Source: G963556115 sp963675945 (GTDB taxonomy: Bacteria > Planctomycetota > SZUA-567). Taken from it: a stretch of 64,000 nt of DNA. The stretch is taken from assembly GCA_963675945.1 (NCBI GenBank), contig OY780932.1:3224001-3288000 (forward strand). The letters are read 5' to 3'. A program made the translations under genes and the position numbers. This document shows, piece after piece, positions 19,301 to 27,580 of the stretch. The notes beneath the pieces are model-generated. The model searched no databases and was not told the DNA's origin. It was given only the letters and a program-made list of their open reading frames with translations. How positions within the stretch are numbered: the first letter of the stretch is position 1; each line of letters opens with the position of its first letter.

Positions 19301-19723
19301 ACCGTCAGCATGATACTCAATCTCATACCCAGTCGGCATATAGGTAGCAGGGCGATGATGCTGCGGCCAGTTGAATTCAATCCCTCCAGAGATCCACGGA
19401 CCGGCCAAACCTACCAGAGCCGGTTTGATCACATCCTGTCGATAGATAAAGTCATAACCGTTGCTCTTATCCCGAGCTGAGAATATCCTCCCGCCAATCT
19501 CCGGCAGAATTACTACTTCAATATAATCATTCTCAATACATATCGCCTCCCACTCCTGCTCCACCTTCTCCTCGCTTACCCGATTATAAAACGGCAGAGG
19601 ATAGGTCTTGCCGGAACTACCCTGGAAGACCCGCTTCTCAAGAAAGAAGGGATTTTTCTCAGGCTTATGCACTTTATAGGTTGGCAGGATGAGCTTCTTA
19701 ACTTCTACATTTACTTTTGACAT
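16361..19723 (-). CDS. DUF5107 domain protein with C-terminal TPR repeats
   Basis: A large cytoplasmic protein of 1120 residues. The N-terminal third matches DUF5107: YPLPFYNRV, VILPEIGGRIFSARDK, WISGGIEFNWPQHHRP, HDPLQHMKGMHG and WGNHDFGYAWDRNL, a fold related to aldose-epimerase and glycosidase accessory beta-sandwiches. The rest is a long series of tetratricopeptide repeats (for example PADGEAYYNLGLTLRFQGRLKEAYDALYKA, shortened here by sense only). Such proteins occur in carbohydrate-degrading bacteria near glycoside hydrolases or sugar transporters; the biochemical role is unsettled. The start at 19723 (MSKVNVEV) follows GGAAAGG; the frame extends 17 codons upstream without support. It heads a group with the small unknown gene and the dehydrogenase. 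Confidence 0.87.
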   Translation of the reverse strand: MSKVNVEVKKLILPTYKVHKPEKNPFFLEKRVFQGSSGKTYPLPFYNRVSEEKVEQEWEAICIENDYIEVVILPEIGGRIFSARDKSNGYDFIYRQDVIKPALVGLAGPWISGGIEFNWPQHHRPATYMPTGYEIEYHADGAITIWLSDHDPLQHMKGMHGVCLYPDRSYIELKVRAYNRTENVQTFLWWANIATRVHEQYQSFFPADVSMVADHAKRALSTFPHCSDKYYGVDYRQRAENGVPEGEKPAKFVPPHCRNIKEGEVDYKPNDLSWYANIPVPTSYMCIGSEGDFCGGYDHRAQAGTVHVANHHISPGKKQWTWGNHDFGYAWDRNLSDSEEPYIEIMAGVYTDNQPDFSFLLPGETKTWSQYFYPLNKIGILQQATKDFALSLRWVDTGVVIGVAATAAHDQVQVKLEVAGSTLFDESVAVSPSQPFMQTLLVPVTLNMDEVKLVVRSEDGTLVSYTPVKREVAVAPETASEPPAPADIYSTDELYITGLHLEQYRHATRLPELYWQEALKRDSGDARCNNAMGLKCLSRGQFSQAEEYFNTALKRLTRRNPNPADGEAYYNLGLTLRFQGRLKEAYDALYKATWNMQWRAPAFHALAELDCVSREWTQALEHVGYSLRYNTDNLRLLNLKAMILGKLGFESEARAVLNGVAALDKLDIWSRYLLGKECLADSQARVDLALDLERSGFYAEALDILRTTTPEEVSGTGPILLYLAAWIEEKCGNTPESARLREEAECCDPSYCFPSRLEEILALEATLKHNPQAGRAAYYLGNLLYNNRRHAEALQLWQEAVKHDPENAVAWRNIGIGAYNINSDHELALAAFAKAIEINPADARLLYERDLLCKRLGMAPEERFATLDKYKEEISASDELLIEYCTLLNQLGRYEETAEILYAHKFQPWEGGEGMALGLHVRLNLLRGQQALAAGEPQAACSYLELALTSPGNLGEAKHLLANQSDIHYWLGVAAAEVGDTDKARRHWKIAAQTKGDFQTMEVREFSEMTYYSAISLRRLGEKVKAEQLLEELKAYAQELLGEEAKIDYFATSLPNLLLFEEDLAESQQRRARMLLAQAECGLGNKEEARRICDEIIAKDPSHALAADFLKLVEQNSTPV

Positions 19724-20199
19724 TTCAAAACCTTTCCGTACAGTGATTGAAATAAACTCACAATTCAACAACATATTTAATGAATAATTTTACTATACTA
19801 TACCAGATAATTTCCCCTAAAAAATGCATAATATAACTTATAACATATAATATATTACGACAACAGCATGTAGTTTAATTGCAAACCAACACGAAAAGAG
19901 TGAAAGTCATAGAGAATAAGGACAACACGCAAAATTAATAGATGAAGAAATTTAAGATTATTGAGAAATACCATAAAGGATAAAGAAAGACAAAAGCAGG
20001 AATGTCGGGAAATCATAAGTTGCAGGCACTCGCAGCTTACTCTCCGGCCAAAGAGCGCAGAACGTCCCGAATTTTCAAAATAAATGCAGCCTCGTCACGT
20101 TAAGAGAGATTAGACTATGAATATTAACCCGCTTTACCTATTCTTGGCAACAAGTTGAACCAGGCTCAAATTGCGCAGATAATATAAATTACTCTCTAC
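19724..20199. other. 476-bp spacer without a gene
   Basis: The region between the sensor kinase stop and the DUF5107 start holds no open frame of note. It should contain the promoter of the DUF5107 group. I looked for sigma-54 type -24/-12 spacing and found only a misaligned TTGGCA near 20142. Confidence 0.5.
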
Positions 20200-21996
20200 T
20201 TACCCCACCAATGGAAGTTCGATCGTAAAACGGCACCCATGTTCTGGCAGATTCTTTGCAGTAAGATTTCCATTATAGCGCTTGATGATCCCGTAGGCTA
20301 TCGACAACCCAAGCCCCTGATTATCAGCACAACCTTTCTTCGTAGAAGAGAAAGGCAAGAAAATATCGGTAGTCTTCTGCTGCTTAATACCGATACCATT
20401 ATCATCAAGAATGATAATACCGCTGCCGCCGCTACTACGTACCTGAAAGCTGATCCGCCCTGCCCTACCGGCTGAGATAATTGATTCAAAACTATTGCGG
20501 ACTAGGTTCAATAGTACCTGTCGAATCTCACCTTTATTGGCTCTTATCGGCAGAGTAATATCCGGCGTCTCATTAACCAGATCAATACGATTATGCTTCG
20601 CCTCAAATCCAAGGATAGATACTAGGTTGTTTATCACCTCGGTACAATCAAAGACCTCTGCAGGAATATCGTCACTACCCGAAAAAGTACGGAGTCCGCC
20701 GGTGATCCGTTTAATTTCATTGATCTCTTCTCTGATATTCTGTACCGCCTCCAGGCGTTGTGCAGCCGACGCTTTACCGCCGAGAAAAGCAATATACGAA
20801 GCCAGAATATTCAAAGAATTATTGATCTCATGCGAGATCCCGGCAGACAGGAGGCCGAGTGAAGAGATATTCTCAGCCAGACTGATCTTCTCCCGCAGAT
20901 TCTCGGTAATAGTCACATCTTCAAGAATTATCATGCGACCGGCAACAGCTTTCTTATCGTGAATGTTATGCACTCCTATCTTCATTCTCAAACTCTGATT
21001 ATTAAGGCGCATCGGCACACTCACCGGCAGCTCAATATCTTCAGAATTATCGGTTATTATCTGGAGTATCTTGGGCTGCGTATCTTCCAGCAACTTCTTA
21101 ATATCCTGATCCAGAGCCAGAGGATTGATATCGAATAAGGTCTTGGCAGAACTGTTGGCAAAGGTGATCTTATCGGCATTATTCAGAATAATGATTGAGA
21201 GTGGCAACTGTTCAAGCAGTGCTTCGAAATACAGCAGCATATCATGAAACTGCTTGCTCTCGGGAGGTGAATTACTTTCAAGCTTGGCATAACATAATTC
21301 CAACAGATTGAGCCGTTCCATCGCTCCGGTCTTCTCGGTAAGCAGGATATGCCCGCGCCGGAGTATACTCACCCTGTCGGCATACTCAGCGGTGCTCTCA
21401 AGATCATGGGTTACCCAGAGTACACCGGTATCGGCTCGCAGGTACTTACGTATAAGCACCTGCGCCCGGGCGAATATCTCAGGAGGCAGAGAACTCAAGG
21501 CTGAATCAAGAAGCAGAATCTTTGGGTTACGGTAGAGACAACGGAGCAAGCAGATAAAGATCTTATCACTTGAAGAAAGAGTTTCCACAATCGTATCGGC
21601 CTTAATTTGCACATCATTGGCTTGCAACCAGGCTGCGATATTTGCCGCTACCGTCCGTTTTTTAAAGAACAGGTTATGCCAAGAATAGTGCGTACCGATA
21701 ACAATATTCTCCGCCACCGTCATGCGCTCGAATAAATCAGCGCCCTCCCACATTACCTCAATATTCTTCTTGAGCTGTTTTCTGGAGTAGATTTGATTAT
21801 TCTCACCCGTTATATAGCCCAAGGTTGGTCTGAGCAGACCACAGAGAACTTTACAGAGGAAGGTCTTGCCCTCATCATGATTACCGACCAGGGCGTGAAC
21901 CTCTCCCCCATATATCTCAATATTAGTATCGGTCAGAATACGTTTATGATTATAATCAAGGTAAATCCCTTTAGTCCTGAGAATCGGCTTCACCAT
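20200..21996 (-). CDS. hybrid sensor: RbsA-like ABC ATPase domain fused to PAS and histidine kinase
   Basis: A 598-residue fusion. Residues 1-235 resemble the first cassette of sugar-import ATPases (GIYLDYNHKRILTDTNIEI; P-loop G38-x4-GKT ending T45; VTHDLE H-loop with H197). The ABC signature is eroded to LSSSD (140-144), and Walker B reads LLLDS, with S165 in place of the catalytic Glu. It may thus bind ATP but hydrolyse it poorly. Residues about 255-365 form a PAS-like domain (LEQLPLSIIILNNADKITFAN). The kinase follows: phospho-acceptor H389 in SAGISHEINNSLNI, N-box VLLNLVRN, DDNGIGI and QGLGLS, as in NtrB-type kinases. No membrane segment is present. The ATG at 21996 is used; a GTG three bases downstream has the better distance to GAGG. 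The response regulator gene lies 50 bases upstream. Confidence 0.93.
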   Translation of the reverse strand: MVKPILRTKGIYLDYNHKRILTDTNIEIYGGEVHALVGNHDEGKTFLCKVLCGLLRPTLGYITGENNQIYSRKQLKKNIEVMWEGADLFERMTVAENIVIGTHYSWHNLFFKKRTVAANIAAWLQANDVQIKADTIVETLSSSDKIFICLLRCLYRNPKILLLDSALSSLPPEIFARAQVLIRKYLRADTGVLWVTHDLESTAEYADRVSILRRGHILLTEKTGAMERLNLLELCYAKLESNSPPESKQFHDMLLYFEALLEQLPLSIIILNNADKITFANSSAKTLFDINPLALDQDIKKLLEDTQPKILQIITDNSEDIELPVSVPMRLNNQSLRMKIGVHNIHDKKAVAGRMIILEDVTITENLREKISLAENISSLGLLSAGISHEINNSLNILASYIAFLGGKASAAQRLEAVQNIREEINEIKRITGGLRTFSGSDDIPAEVFDCTEVINNLVSILGFEAKHNRIDLVNETPDITLPIRANKGEIRQVLLNLVRNSFESIISAGRAGRISFQVRSSGGSGIIILDDNGIGIKQQKTTDIFLPFSSTKKGCADNQGLGLSIAYGIIKRYNGNLTAKNLPEHGCRFTIELPLVG

Positions 21997-22045
21997 ATAC
22001 CTCACTAAGAATCAAATACTGGCAACGATAATATGCGCAGCAACT

Positions 22046-23383
22046 CTAAATAAATTTTATCTTATATTTGATCAATTTATTATACAAGGTTTTTCTGCTT
22101 ATCCCCAACAGTTTGGCGGCTTTGGTACGGTTCATATTGGTTGTCTTCAGCGCATCAATGAGCACCTGTTTTTCCGATTCCTCCAAATCATATACCGGCG
22201 AAGCCTCCACTGCTCTCACCGACACCTCCGGTGAAGCATGAAACTTAATATCAGCAGCAAGAAGCACCTCTCGCGGGCAGAGTGTCGTACTTACCTCCAG
22301 AGTATTACGTAACTCCCGTATGTTCCCCGGCCAGTCATAATTCAATAGAACCATAAGCGCCTCGTCTGCAAGCTGCTTGACCTTTCCGTTTACTGCAAAC
22401 ATCTCAAGAAAGGTTGCGGCAAGCTGCGGTATATCTTCTTTACGTTCACGCAAGGGAGGGATAACAATACATGCCGCGTTGAGTCGATACAACAGATCTT
22501 CTCTGAAGAGGTCATGAGCGATAAGCTCCTGTAGGTTCTTATTGGTAGAGGCAATAAAACGAACATTTACGCTTATCGTCTCCTGTCCTCCAACCCTTCG
22601 AATCTCGCCGTATTGAATTGCGCGAAGAATTTTAGCCTGCGTGATTAAAGACATATCACCGATCTCGTCCAGATGCAGACTTCCGCCAGCGGCTTGCTCA
22701 AAAACTCCGACCTGCTTGGCTGTAGCCCCGGTATACGCACCCTCCTCATGTCCAAAGAGTTCATTATCGAGCAAGCTCTCGGCAATTGCCGAACAGTTAA
22801 CCTTTACCAACCGGCCACGACAACGCTGAGAAGAACTATGAATATAATCAGCCAGCAATTCCTTGCCGGTTCCGCTCTCGCCATAAATCAAAATAGGGAT
22901 ATTACTCTTGGCAAGGCTTTGGGCCGTACTCCACACCTCCTGCATCTTTGGGCTCAAAGTCGTAGTATAGTCGGGAATTTTATCCCGCAGGGCAGTACTT
23001 ACGGTACCGCTGGAAGCGGCACCATCTCTACCCTTGAGGGTATGCTTGAGCAGATATAAGAGCTTTTCAAAATCCAGCGGCTTCTCCAAGAAATCCACCG
23101 CCCCTATCTTGATCGCCTGTATCGCCGACTCCAAGGTTGCATACCCGGTAATCATTATCACCGGAATCTGCGGCGCAGACTCAACCAGCATCTGTAGAAC
23201 CACCAGCCCATTCTCTTCACCCAGACTTAGATCCAGTAGGATTATATCCGGCGTTTTTAGCTTGATAGTAGCGATTGCAGTTTCCGAGTTATGCGCTGCA
23301 TAATAGTCATAGTCATGCTGTGAAAAGAATAATTTGAGGCTCTTATGTATCTTGGGATTGTCGTCAATGGTCAGTATTTTCAT
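22046..23383 (-). CDS. NtrC-family sigma-54-dependent response regulator
   Basis: A 445-residue activator. The receiver domain has acidic residues DD at 7-8, phospho-acceptor D51 and K101. The AAA+ domain has Walker A GESGTGKE (168-175), the sigma-54 contact loop GAYTGA (215-220; the usual form is GAFTGA, and Tyr is an accepted variant), Walker B LHLDE (236-240) and an arginine-finger region. The C-terminal Fis-type helix-turn-helix (NRTKAAKLLGISRKTLYNKL) binds DNA. It is transcribed just ahead of the ABC-fused kinase, which is very probably its partner. It diverges from transporter system 2, and the intergenic palindromes are candidate enhancer sites for it. Confidence 0.95.
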   Translation of the reverse strand: MKILTIDDNPKIHKSLKLFFSQHDYDYYAAHNSETAIATIKLKTPDIILLDLSLGEENGLVVLQMLVESAPQIPVIMITGYATLESAIQAIKIGAVDFLEKPLDFEKLLYLLKHTLKGRDGAASSGTVSTALRDKIPDYTTTLSPKMQEVWSTAQSLAKSNIPILIYGESGTGKELLADYIHSSSQRCRGRLVKVNCSAIAESLLDNELFGHEEGAYTGATAKQVGVFEQAAGGSLHLDEIGDMSLITQAKILRAIQYGEIRRVGGQETISVNVRFIASTNKNLQELIAHDLFREDLLYRLNAACIVIPPLRERKEDIPQLAATFLEMFAVNGKVKQLADEALMVLLNYDWPGNIRELRNTLEVSTTLCPREVLLAADIKFHASPEVSVRAVEASPVYDLEESEKQVLIDALKTTNMNRTKAAKLLGISRKTLYNKLIKYKIKFI

Positions 23384-23517
23384 GCGTTACTCTACTCAGG
23401 ATACTCCAAAAAGACAAAGGGTTACTCTTTTATTATAGCCGATAATAATACTTGTTAAAGTACATTATTTGAATTTATTTTTAACCGAGTACCCTTATAA
23501 TAGCACGTATAAGGCAG

Positions 23518-23578
23518 TTGAGTACTTTTTACTCAATTGAGTAAATTTCAACTCAACAAACGGGTAAGCATTACTCAA
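23518..23578. promoter_or_regulatory. cluster of TACTCAA/TTGAGTA sites, likely response-regulator enhancer
   Basis: A perfect 18-bp palindrome TTTACTCAATTGAGTAAA lies at 23528-23545. Half-sites of the same pattern flank it: TTGAGTA at 23518-23524, AACTCAA at 23550-23556 and TACTCAA at 23572-23578. They lie between the NtrC-type regulator gene and the transporter genes, about 120-180 bp upstream of a candidate -24/-12 element, the usual distance for enhancers of this class. Confidence 0.6.
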
Positions 23579-23695
23579 GTATCCGCAATGATGCTTACTA
23601 ATAATTCTAACCTCATTTCTTTTTATTATAACTTTAATGCGTAATAGCCGGTTAAACCTGCTCCTGAGATTAGAAATTTAATTAAACATATTTTT

Positions 23696-23710
23696 TGGAA
23701 CTCTCCTTGT
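23696..23710 (+). promoter_or_regulatory. possible sigma-54 promoter of transporter system 2
   Basis: TGGAACTCTCCTTGT aligns with the TGGCACG-N4-TTGC pattern with correct GG-to-G spacing. The -12 element has GT instead of the preferred GC, and -24 has A for C, so it is a weak match. It lies 72 bases before the binding-protein start. The neighbouring sigma-54 activator gene is the main reason to take it seriously. Confidence 0.4.
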
Positions 23711-23781
23711 GTAACCATGATTATTGTTGTGGCAGAAATTTGTTTTTGTTTTTGAGGTTCATTGTAGAGAAAGGTTATCAA

Positions 23782-24750
23782 ATGAAAGACTTACTCCGAC
23801 TATCACTGATTCTTCCCCTGTTGCTGCTTGCCGTTGCTAGTAGCACCTGGGCGGATGACAACCCTGCAGACCAAGGAAAGCTGATCAAACCCATTGACAA
23901 AAAGCTCTCCTTTGTCTTTATTCCCAAAGTAATACATCCTTGGTACGATGTTGTCGAACAGGGAGCCAAAGCCGCAGTCGCCGACTTTAAAAAACGCGGC
24001 ATTGATATTGAAGTAAAATTTGATGCGCCTCCGGTTGCAGATATCAGCAAGCATATGAGCGTGATTGAAGCCAATATCAGCGCCGCTCCTGACGGACTGG
24101 CCATCTCCTCACTTGACCCTGCAACCAACGCTCAGTTGGTTAATGATGCGATCAACGCCGGCATAAATGTCATTACCTTTGATACCGACGCTCCTAGCAG
24201 CGACCGAATCTGTTATGTCGGCCATGATGGCGACTTTCAAGACGGTTATGATCTTGGCTTATTCCTCGCCAAGAAGATTAACGAAAAAGGCAAGGTCGGC
24301 ATACTTGCAGGAAGCCTATCAGCGCCAAATCATGTAAACCGTGTAAAGGGCTTTAAAGAAGCAATCAAACAATACCCAAATATTGAAGTTGTCTTTGAGC
24401 GTCCGGACAACGATGATCTGCAAAAGGCGGTAGAACTTACTGAGAATGCGCTACAGGCAAATAGTGACCTGGTAGGCATCTTCGGCTGTAACGCCTCAAA
24501 TCCAATTGGTGCCGCCAGAGCCATCAAGTCTGCCGGACTCGCCGGCAAGGTTCATATCGTCGGTATGGATGATCTTGAAGAAACTCTTCAACTCATTCAG
24601 GAAGGCGTTATCGATGCTACCAAAGCCCAGAGACAATGGGACATAGGTTACTGGGGCGTGGTCTATCTGGTAGCGATGAATGAGAATCACACCGTTCCTC
24701 AGAAGCATGATACAGGTTCACGCATCATTACCAAAGAAGACTTGAAATAA
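23782..24750 (+). CDS. rbsB: sugar ABC transporter, periplasmic binding protein (system 2)
   Basis: Binding protein of 323 residues. The start at 23782 (MKDLLRLS) follows AAAGG; the frame is open 29 codons upstream but that part lies over the promoter region. A signal peptide ends near TWADDN. The body follows Peripla_BP_4: KLSFVFIPKVIHPWYDVVEQGAK, DGLAISSLDPAT, INVITFDTDAPSS, and KVHIVGMDDLEE. It is rather distant from the binding proteins of systems 1 and 3, so a different sugar is likely. It is the first gene of the rightward operon rbsB-rbsA-rbsC, probably controlled by the divergent two-component pair. Confidence 0.92.
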   Translation: MKDLLRLSLILPLLLLAVASSTWADDNPADQGKLIKPIDKKLSFVFIPKVIHPWYDVVEQGAKAAVADFKKRGIDIEVKFDAPPVADISKHMSVIEANISAAPDGLAISSLDPATNAQLVNDAINAGINVITFDTDAPSSDRICYVGHDGDFQDGYDLGLFLAKKINEKGKVGILAGSLSAPNHVNRVKGFKEAIKQYPNIEVVFERPDNDDLQKAVELTENALQANSDLVGIFGCNASNPIGAARAIKSAGLAGKVHIVGMDDLEETLQLIQEGVIDATKAQRQWDIGYWGVVYLVAMNENHTVPQKHDTGSRIITKEDLK

Positions 24751-24837
24751 TAACTGACCCACGGCAACCCTACTGTAGAACGAGTAATCTGCATTCCTTG
24801 TTCTACAGTAGTAATCAGCAATAGACAAGGAATAATT

Positions 24838-26346
24838 ATGAATGAAATAGTTTTCTCCGCAGAGAATATTTCAAAATCCTTCCCGGGAGTCAAAGCCCTA
24901 AACTCTGTGTCGGTAAATATCCGACGCTCTGAGGTACACTCTATAATCGGTGAAAACGGAGCCGGCAAGAGTACGCTGATGAAGATCATCTTCGGGCTCT
25001 ACACTCCCGACTCAGGAGAGTTATACTCCCACGGAAAACGCGTGACCATCGACTCACCGCTGGCCGCGCAAAACCTCGGTATCGGTATTGTTCCCCAAGA
25101 ACTAAATCTAGTTCCAAATCTTTCAGTAAAAGAAAATATCTTCCTGGGTTCACAACCCATGAGCCACACACCATATATAATAGACAAAAAGAGTCTCAAG
25201 GAAAAGGCTCTCACCGTAATCGCCAGACTCGGTGTAGGCATCGACCCTGATCTGCCGGTAAAAGCGTTATCTTCCGCTTACCAACAGTTGGTGCAGGTTG
25301 CCCGGGCGCTAGCCTTCGGTGCTGATATTCTCATCTTTGACGAACCAACAGCCAGCCTGACCCTCAAGGAGACAGAGAGACTATTTGAAATTATCCATAA
25401 ATTCACAGATGACGGCGGCTCTATCTTCTATATTTCACACCGCTTGGAAGAGATTCTGACCATTTCAGATAGAATAACGGTATTTCGCGACGGGAATTAT
25501 ATTACAGAGTTATCTCCCAAGGCTACCACCAAGGAAGAGATGGTCAACCAGATGGTCGGAAGAGAGATTGATCAGACACAGGTACGACGGCAGTACAGCG
25601 CAGAGGGCAAACCGGTCGTACTGGAAACCCGGGGGCTGACGCGTGCTGCTGAATTTGAAAATGTCTCCTTCAAACTGCACCAAGGCGAAATTCTGGGCTT
25701 TTCCGGATTGGTTGGAGCCGGACGCACCGAACTCGCTTTAACTATATTTGGTTATAATCGAGCCGACAAAGGCGATATTATCATAAACGGCAAACTACTC
25801 AAACCCCGACACACCTCCGAGGTTATCCGCCACAAACTGGCTTATGTCCCGGAAGAGCGAAGACGGCAAGGAATATTCTCCCTGTTATCAGTACGAAAGA
25901 ATATGACCTTCCCCATTCTACATGAGTTCTGCCATAAGGGTTGTATCAGCGGCAGAGAAGAAGCCGCACTGGTCAGTGACTTCGTTACCAAGCTGAATAT
26001 CAAACTCGCCTCGCAAGATCAAAAGATCCAATTTCTTTCCGGGGGCAACCAGCAGAAGGTTATTCTTAGCCGTTGGATAGCCTCCAAGAGCGAGATAATA
26101 ATTTTAGACGAACCAACGAGAGGTATAGATGTCAATGCCAAGAATGAGATTCATCAACTGATGAAAGAGTTGGCCGAACAGGGAGTATCCATCATCGTAA
26201 TCAGTTCAGATCTTGAAGAGGTTATAAATCTATCAGATAGAATTCTTATTATGCATGAAGGATTGATAAAGGGTGAAGTCAGTGCCGCGAGCACAAATCA
26301 GGAAGAGATAATGAATATTGCACTGGTCGGTGCGGATAAAGAATAA
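24838..26346 (+). CDS. rbsA: sugar ABC transporter ATPase, two-domain (system 2)
   Basis: 502 residues with two cassettes. The first has GENGAGKS (38-45), signature LSSAYQQ and LIFDEPTASL; the second has GLVGAGRTEL, LSGGNQQKV and IILDEPTRGID. AAGGA precedes the ATG. It energises the importer. The N-terminal domain of the adjacent hybrid kinase is related to the first cassette of such proteins, so the two could compete for or share the same permease contact. This last point is inference. The gene follows rbsB after 87 bases and precedes rbsC by 11. Confidence 0.94.
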   Translation: MNEIVFSAENISKSFPGVKALNSVSVNIRRSEVHSIIGENGAGKSTLMKIIFGLYTPDSGELYSHGKRVTIDSPLAAQNLGIGIVPQELNLVPNLSVKENIFLGSQPMSHTPYIIDKKSLKEKALTVIARLGVGIDPDLPVKALSSAYQQLVQVARALAFGADILIFDEPTASLTLKETERLFEIIHKFTDDGGSIFYISHRLEEILTISDRITVFRDGNYITELSPKATTKEEMVNQMVGREIDQTQVRRQYSAEGKPVVLETRGLTRAAEFENVSFKLHQGEILGFSGLVGAGRTELALTIFGYNRADKGDIIINGKLLKPRHTSEVIRHKLAYVPEERRRQGIFSLLSVRKNMTFPILHEFCHKGCISGREEAALVSDFVTKLNIKLASQDQKIQFLSGGNQQKVILSRWIASKSEIIILDEPTRGIDVNAKNEIHQLMKELAEQGVSIIVISSDLEEVINLSDRILIMHEGLIKGEVSAASTNQEEIMNIALVGADKE

Positions 26347-26357
26347 AGGGAATATAT

Positions 26358-27320
26358 ATGAATTTTTTAAAAATTATAGTTAAACTGGTCAAGACCAAGG
26401 AATTCAGTATCTTTTTAGGCCTGGTCTTTCTCTGTCTGCTCCTGAGCCTCACCACCACCACCTTCCTGACCAGGTTCAACATGGCTATCGTCATCAGACA
26501 GGTATCGTTTATTGCTATCGTAGCCCTAGGTCAGACTCTGGTTCTACTTACTGGTGGTATCGACCTCTCAGTCGGCTCCATCGCCGGACTCAGCAGTATT
26601 CTCGGTACCTTACTCATGACCTCTGCCGGCATAGATCCGTTCCTCAGCACTTTTCTAGGAATAGGCACCGGCTTTATCTTCGGTCTAATAAACGGCCTGT
26701 TTATTGCCAAACTCCGGCTCAACGCCTTTATCGTAACCCTCGCCTTCGGCGAAGCCTTCGCCGGAATGATTCTGGTAATCACCAAAGGTTATCCCGTGTT
26801 GAATCTCCCTGCCGCCTTCACCTATCTCGGCCAAGGTATGGTCGGTTCCTTCCCGGTTCCGGTCATCATCATGACGGTACTGGCAATAATCATGATCATA
26901 ATCTTGCATAACACCCCGTTCGGTCGAAATATCTACGCTATCGGGGGCAATCGTGAAGCGGCGGCACTGGTCGGCATCAAGGTAGAGAATACCATTATGA
27001 TCGTCTACGCCTTATCTGGAACCCTCTCTGCTCTCGCCGGTCTGCTACTGACCAGCCGTATGAACGCAGGGCAACCGACAATCGGCTCCTCCTGGGTAAT
27101 GCCGAGCGTTACTGCAGCAATTATCGGCGGCACCTCACTCTCCGGGGGTGAAGGCACTATAATCGGTACCATTATCGGCGCAATCTTCATGGGAGTTCTG
27201 GCCAATGGTATCGTCCTGCTCAAGATCTCGTCCTACTGGGAGAGAGTTATTGTCGGGGTTGTCGTCATCCTAGCGATTGTAATTGATCTCCTACGCCACC
27301 GCAAACGCCCAAAAATGTAA
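26358..27320 (+). CDS. rbsC: sugar ABC transporter permease (system 2)
   Basis: BPD_transp_2 permease of 320 residues, strongly hydrophobic with eight or more membrane segments. Family marks are LGQTLVLLTGGIDLSVGS near residues 57-75 and IIGGTSLSGGEGTIIGTIIGA near the C-terminus. GGGA precedes the ATG, 11 bases after rbsA. It forms the channel of system 2 and is the last gene of that operon; a stem-loop follows after about 70 bases. Confidence 0.94.
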   Translation: MNFLKIIVKLVKTKEFSIFLGLVFLCLLLSLTTTTFLTRFNMAIVIRQVSFIAIVALGQTLVLLTGGIDLSVGSIAGLSSILGTLLMTSAGIDPFLSTFLGIGTGFIFGLINGLFIAKLRLNAFIVTLAFGEAFAGMILVITKGYPVLNLPAAFTYLGQGMVGSFPVPVIIMTVLAIIMIIILHNTPFGRNIYAIGGNREAAALVGIKVENTIMIVYALSGTLSALAGLLLTSRMNAGQPTIGSSWVMPSVTAAIIGGTSLSGGEGTIIGTIIGAIFMGVLANGIVLLKISSYWERVIVGVVVILAIVIDLLRHRKRPKM

Positions 27321-27389
27321 CCAATTATCCATATCTTTTCATCCACAAACACGCAAAACCTATAACACCAAAACATAAGCAAACAAAAC

Positions 27390-27425
27390 GCCTAGGCATA
27401 CTGAATAATCCCAGTCGGCCTAGGC
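27390..27425. terminator. terminator between transporter system 2 and the CHAD gene
   Basis: GCCTAGGC at 27390-27397 and 27418-27425 can pair, with an inner ACTG/CAGT extending the stem. On the minus strand GTTTTGTTTG follows, a moderate T-rich tail; on the plus strand the tail is weak. It sits between two converging genes. Confidence 0.55.
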
Positions 27426-27580
27426 AATATATTTCCAACTTCTTTATAATCGCGGATAATACCTTCGAGTCAGTCCCACGCTCTCGTGATACCCTTGCGA
27501 AAATAGTCCTATGCGGGCTGCACTCTTAAGTTATAAGAGCGAATAACCCTTCCTTAGAATTTGGAACAAACAGCCACCGG

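Noticed and set aside
20142..20160. TTGGCAACAAGTTG as a sigma-54 promoter
   Set aside because: Spacing is off by one base and no activator site is nearby.
23727..23748. Second sigma-54-like element (TGGCAGAAATTTG)
   Set aside because: The TTG falls one base too close to TGGCA, so the fixed -24/-12 spacing is not met.
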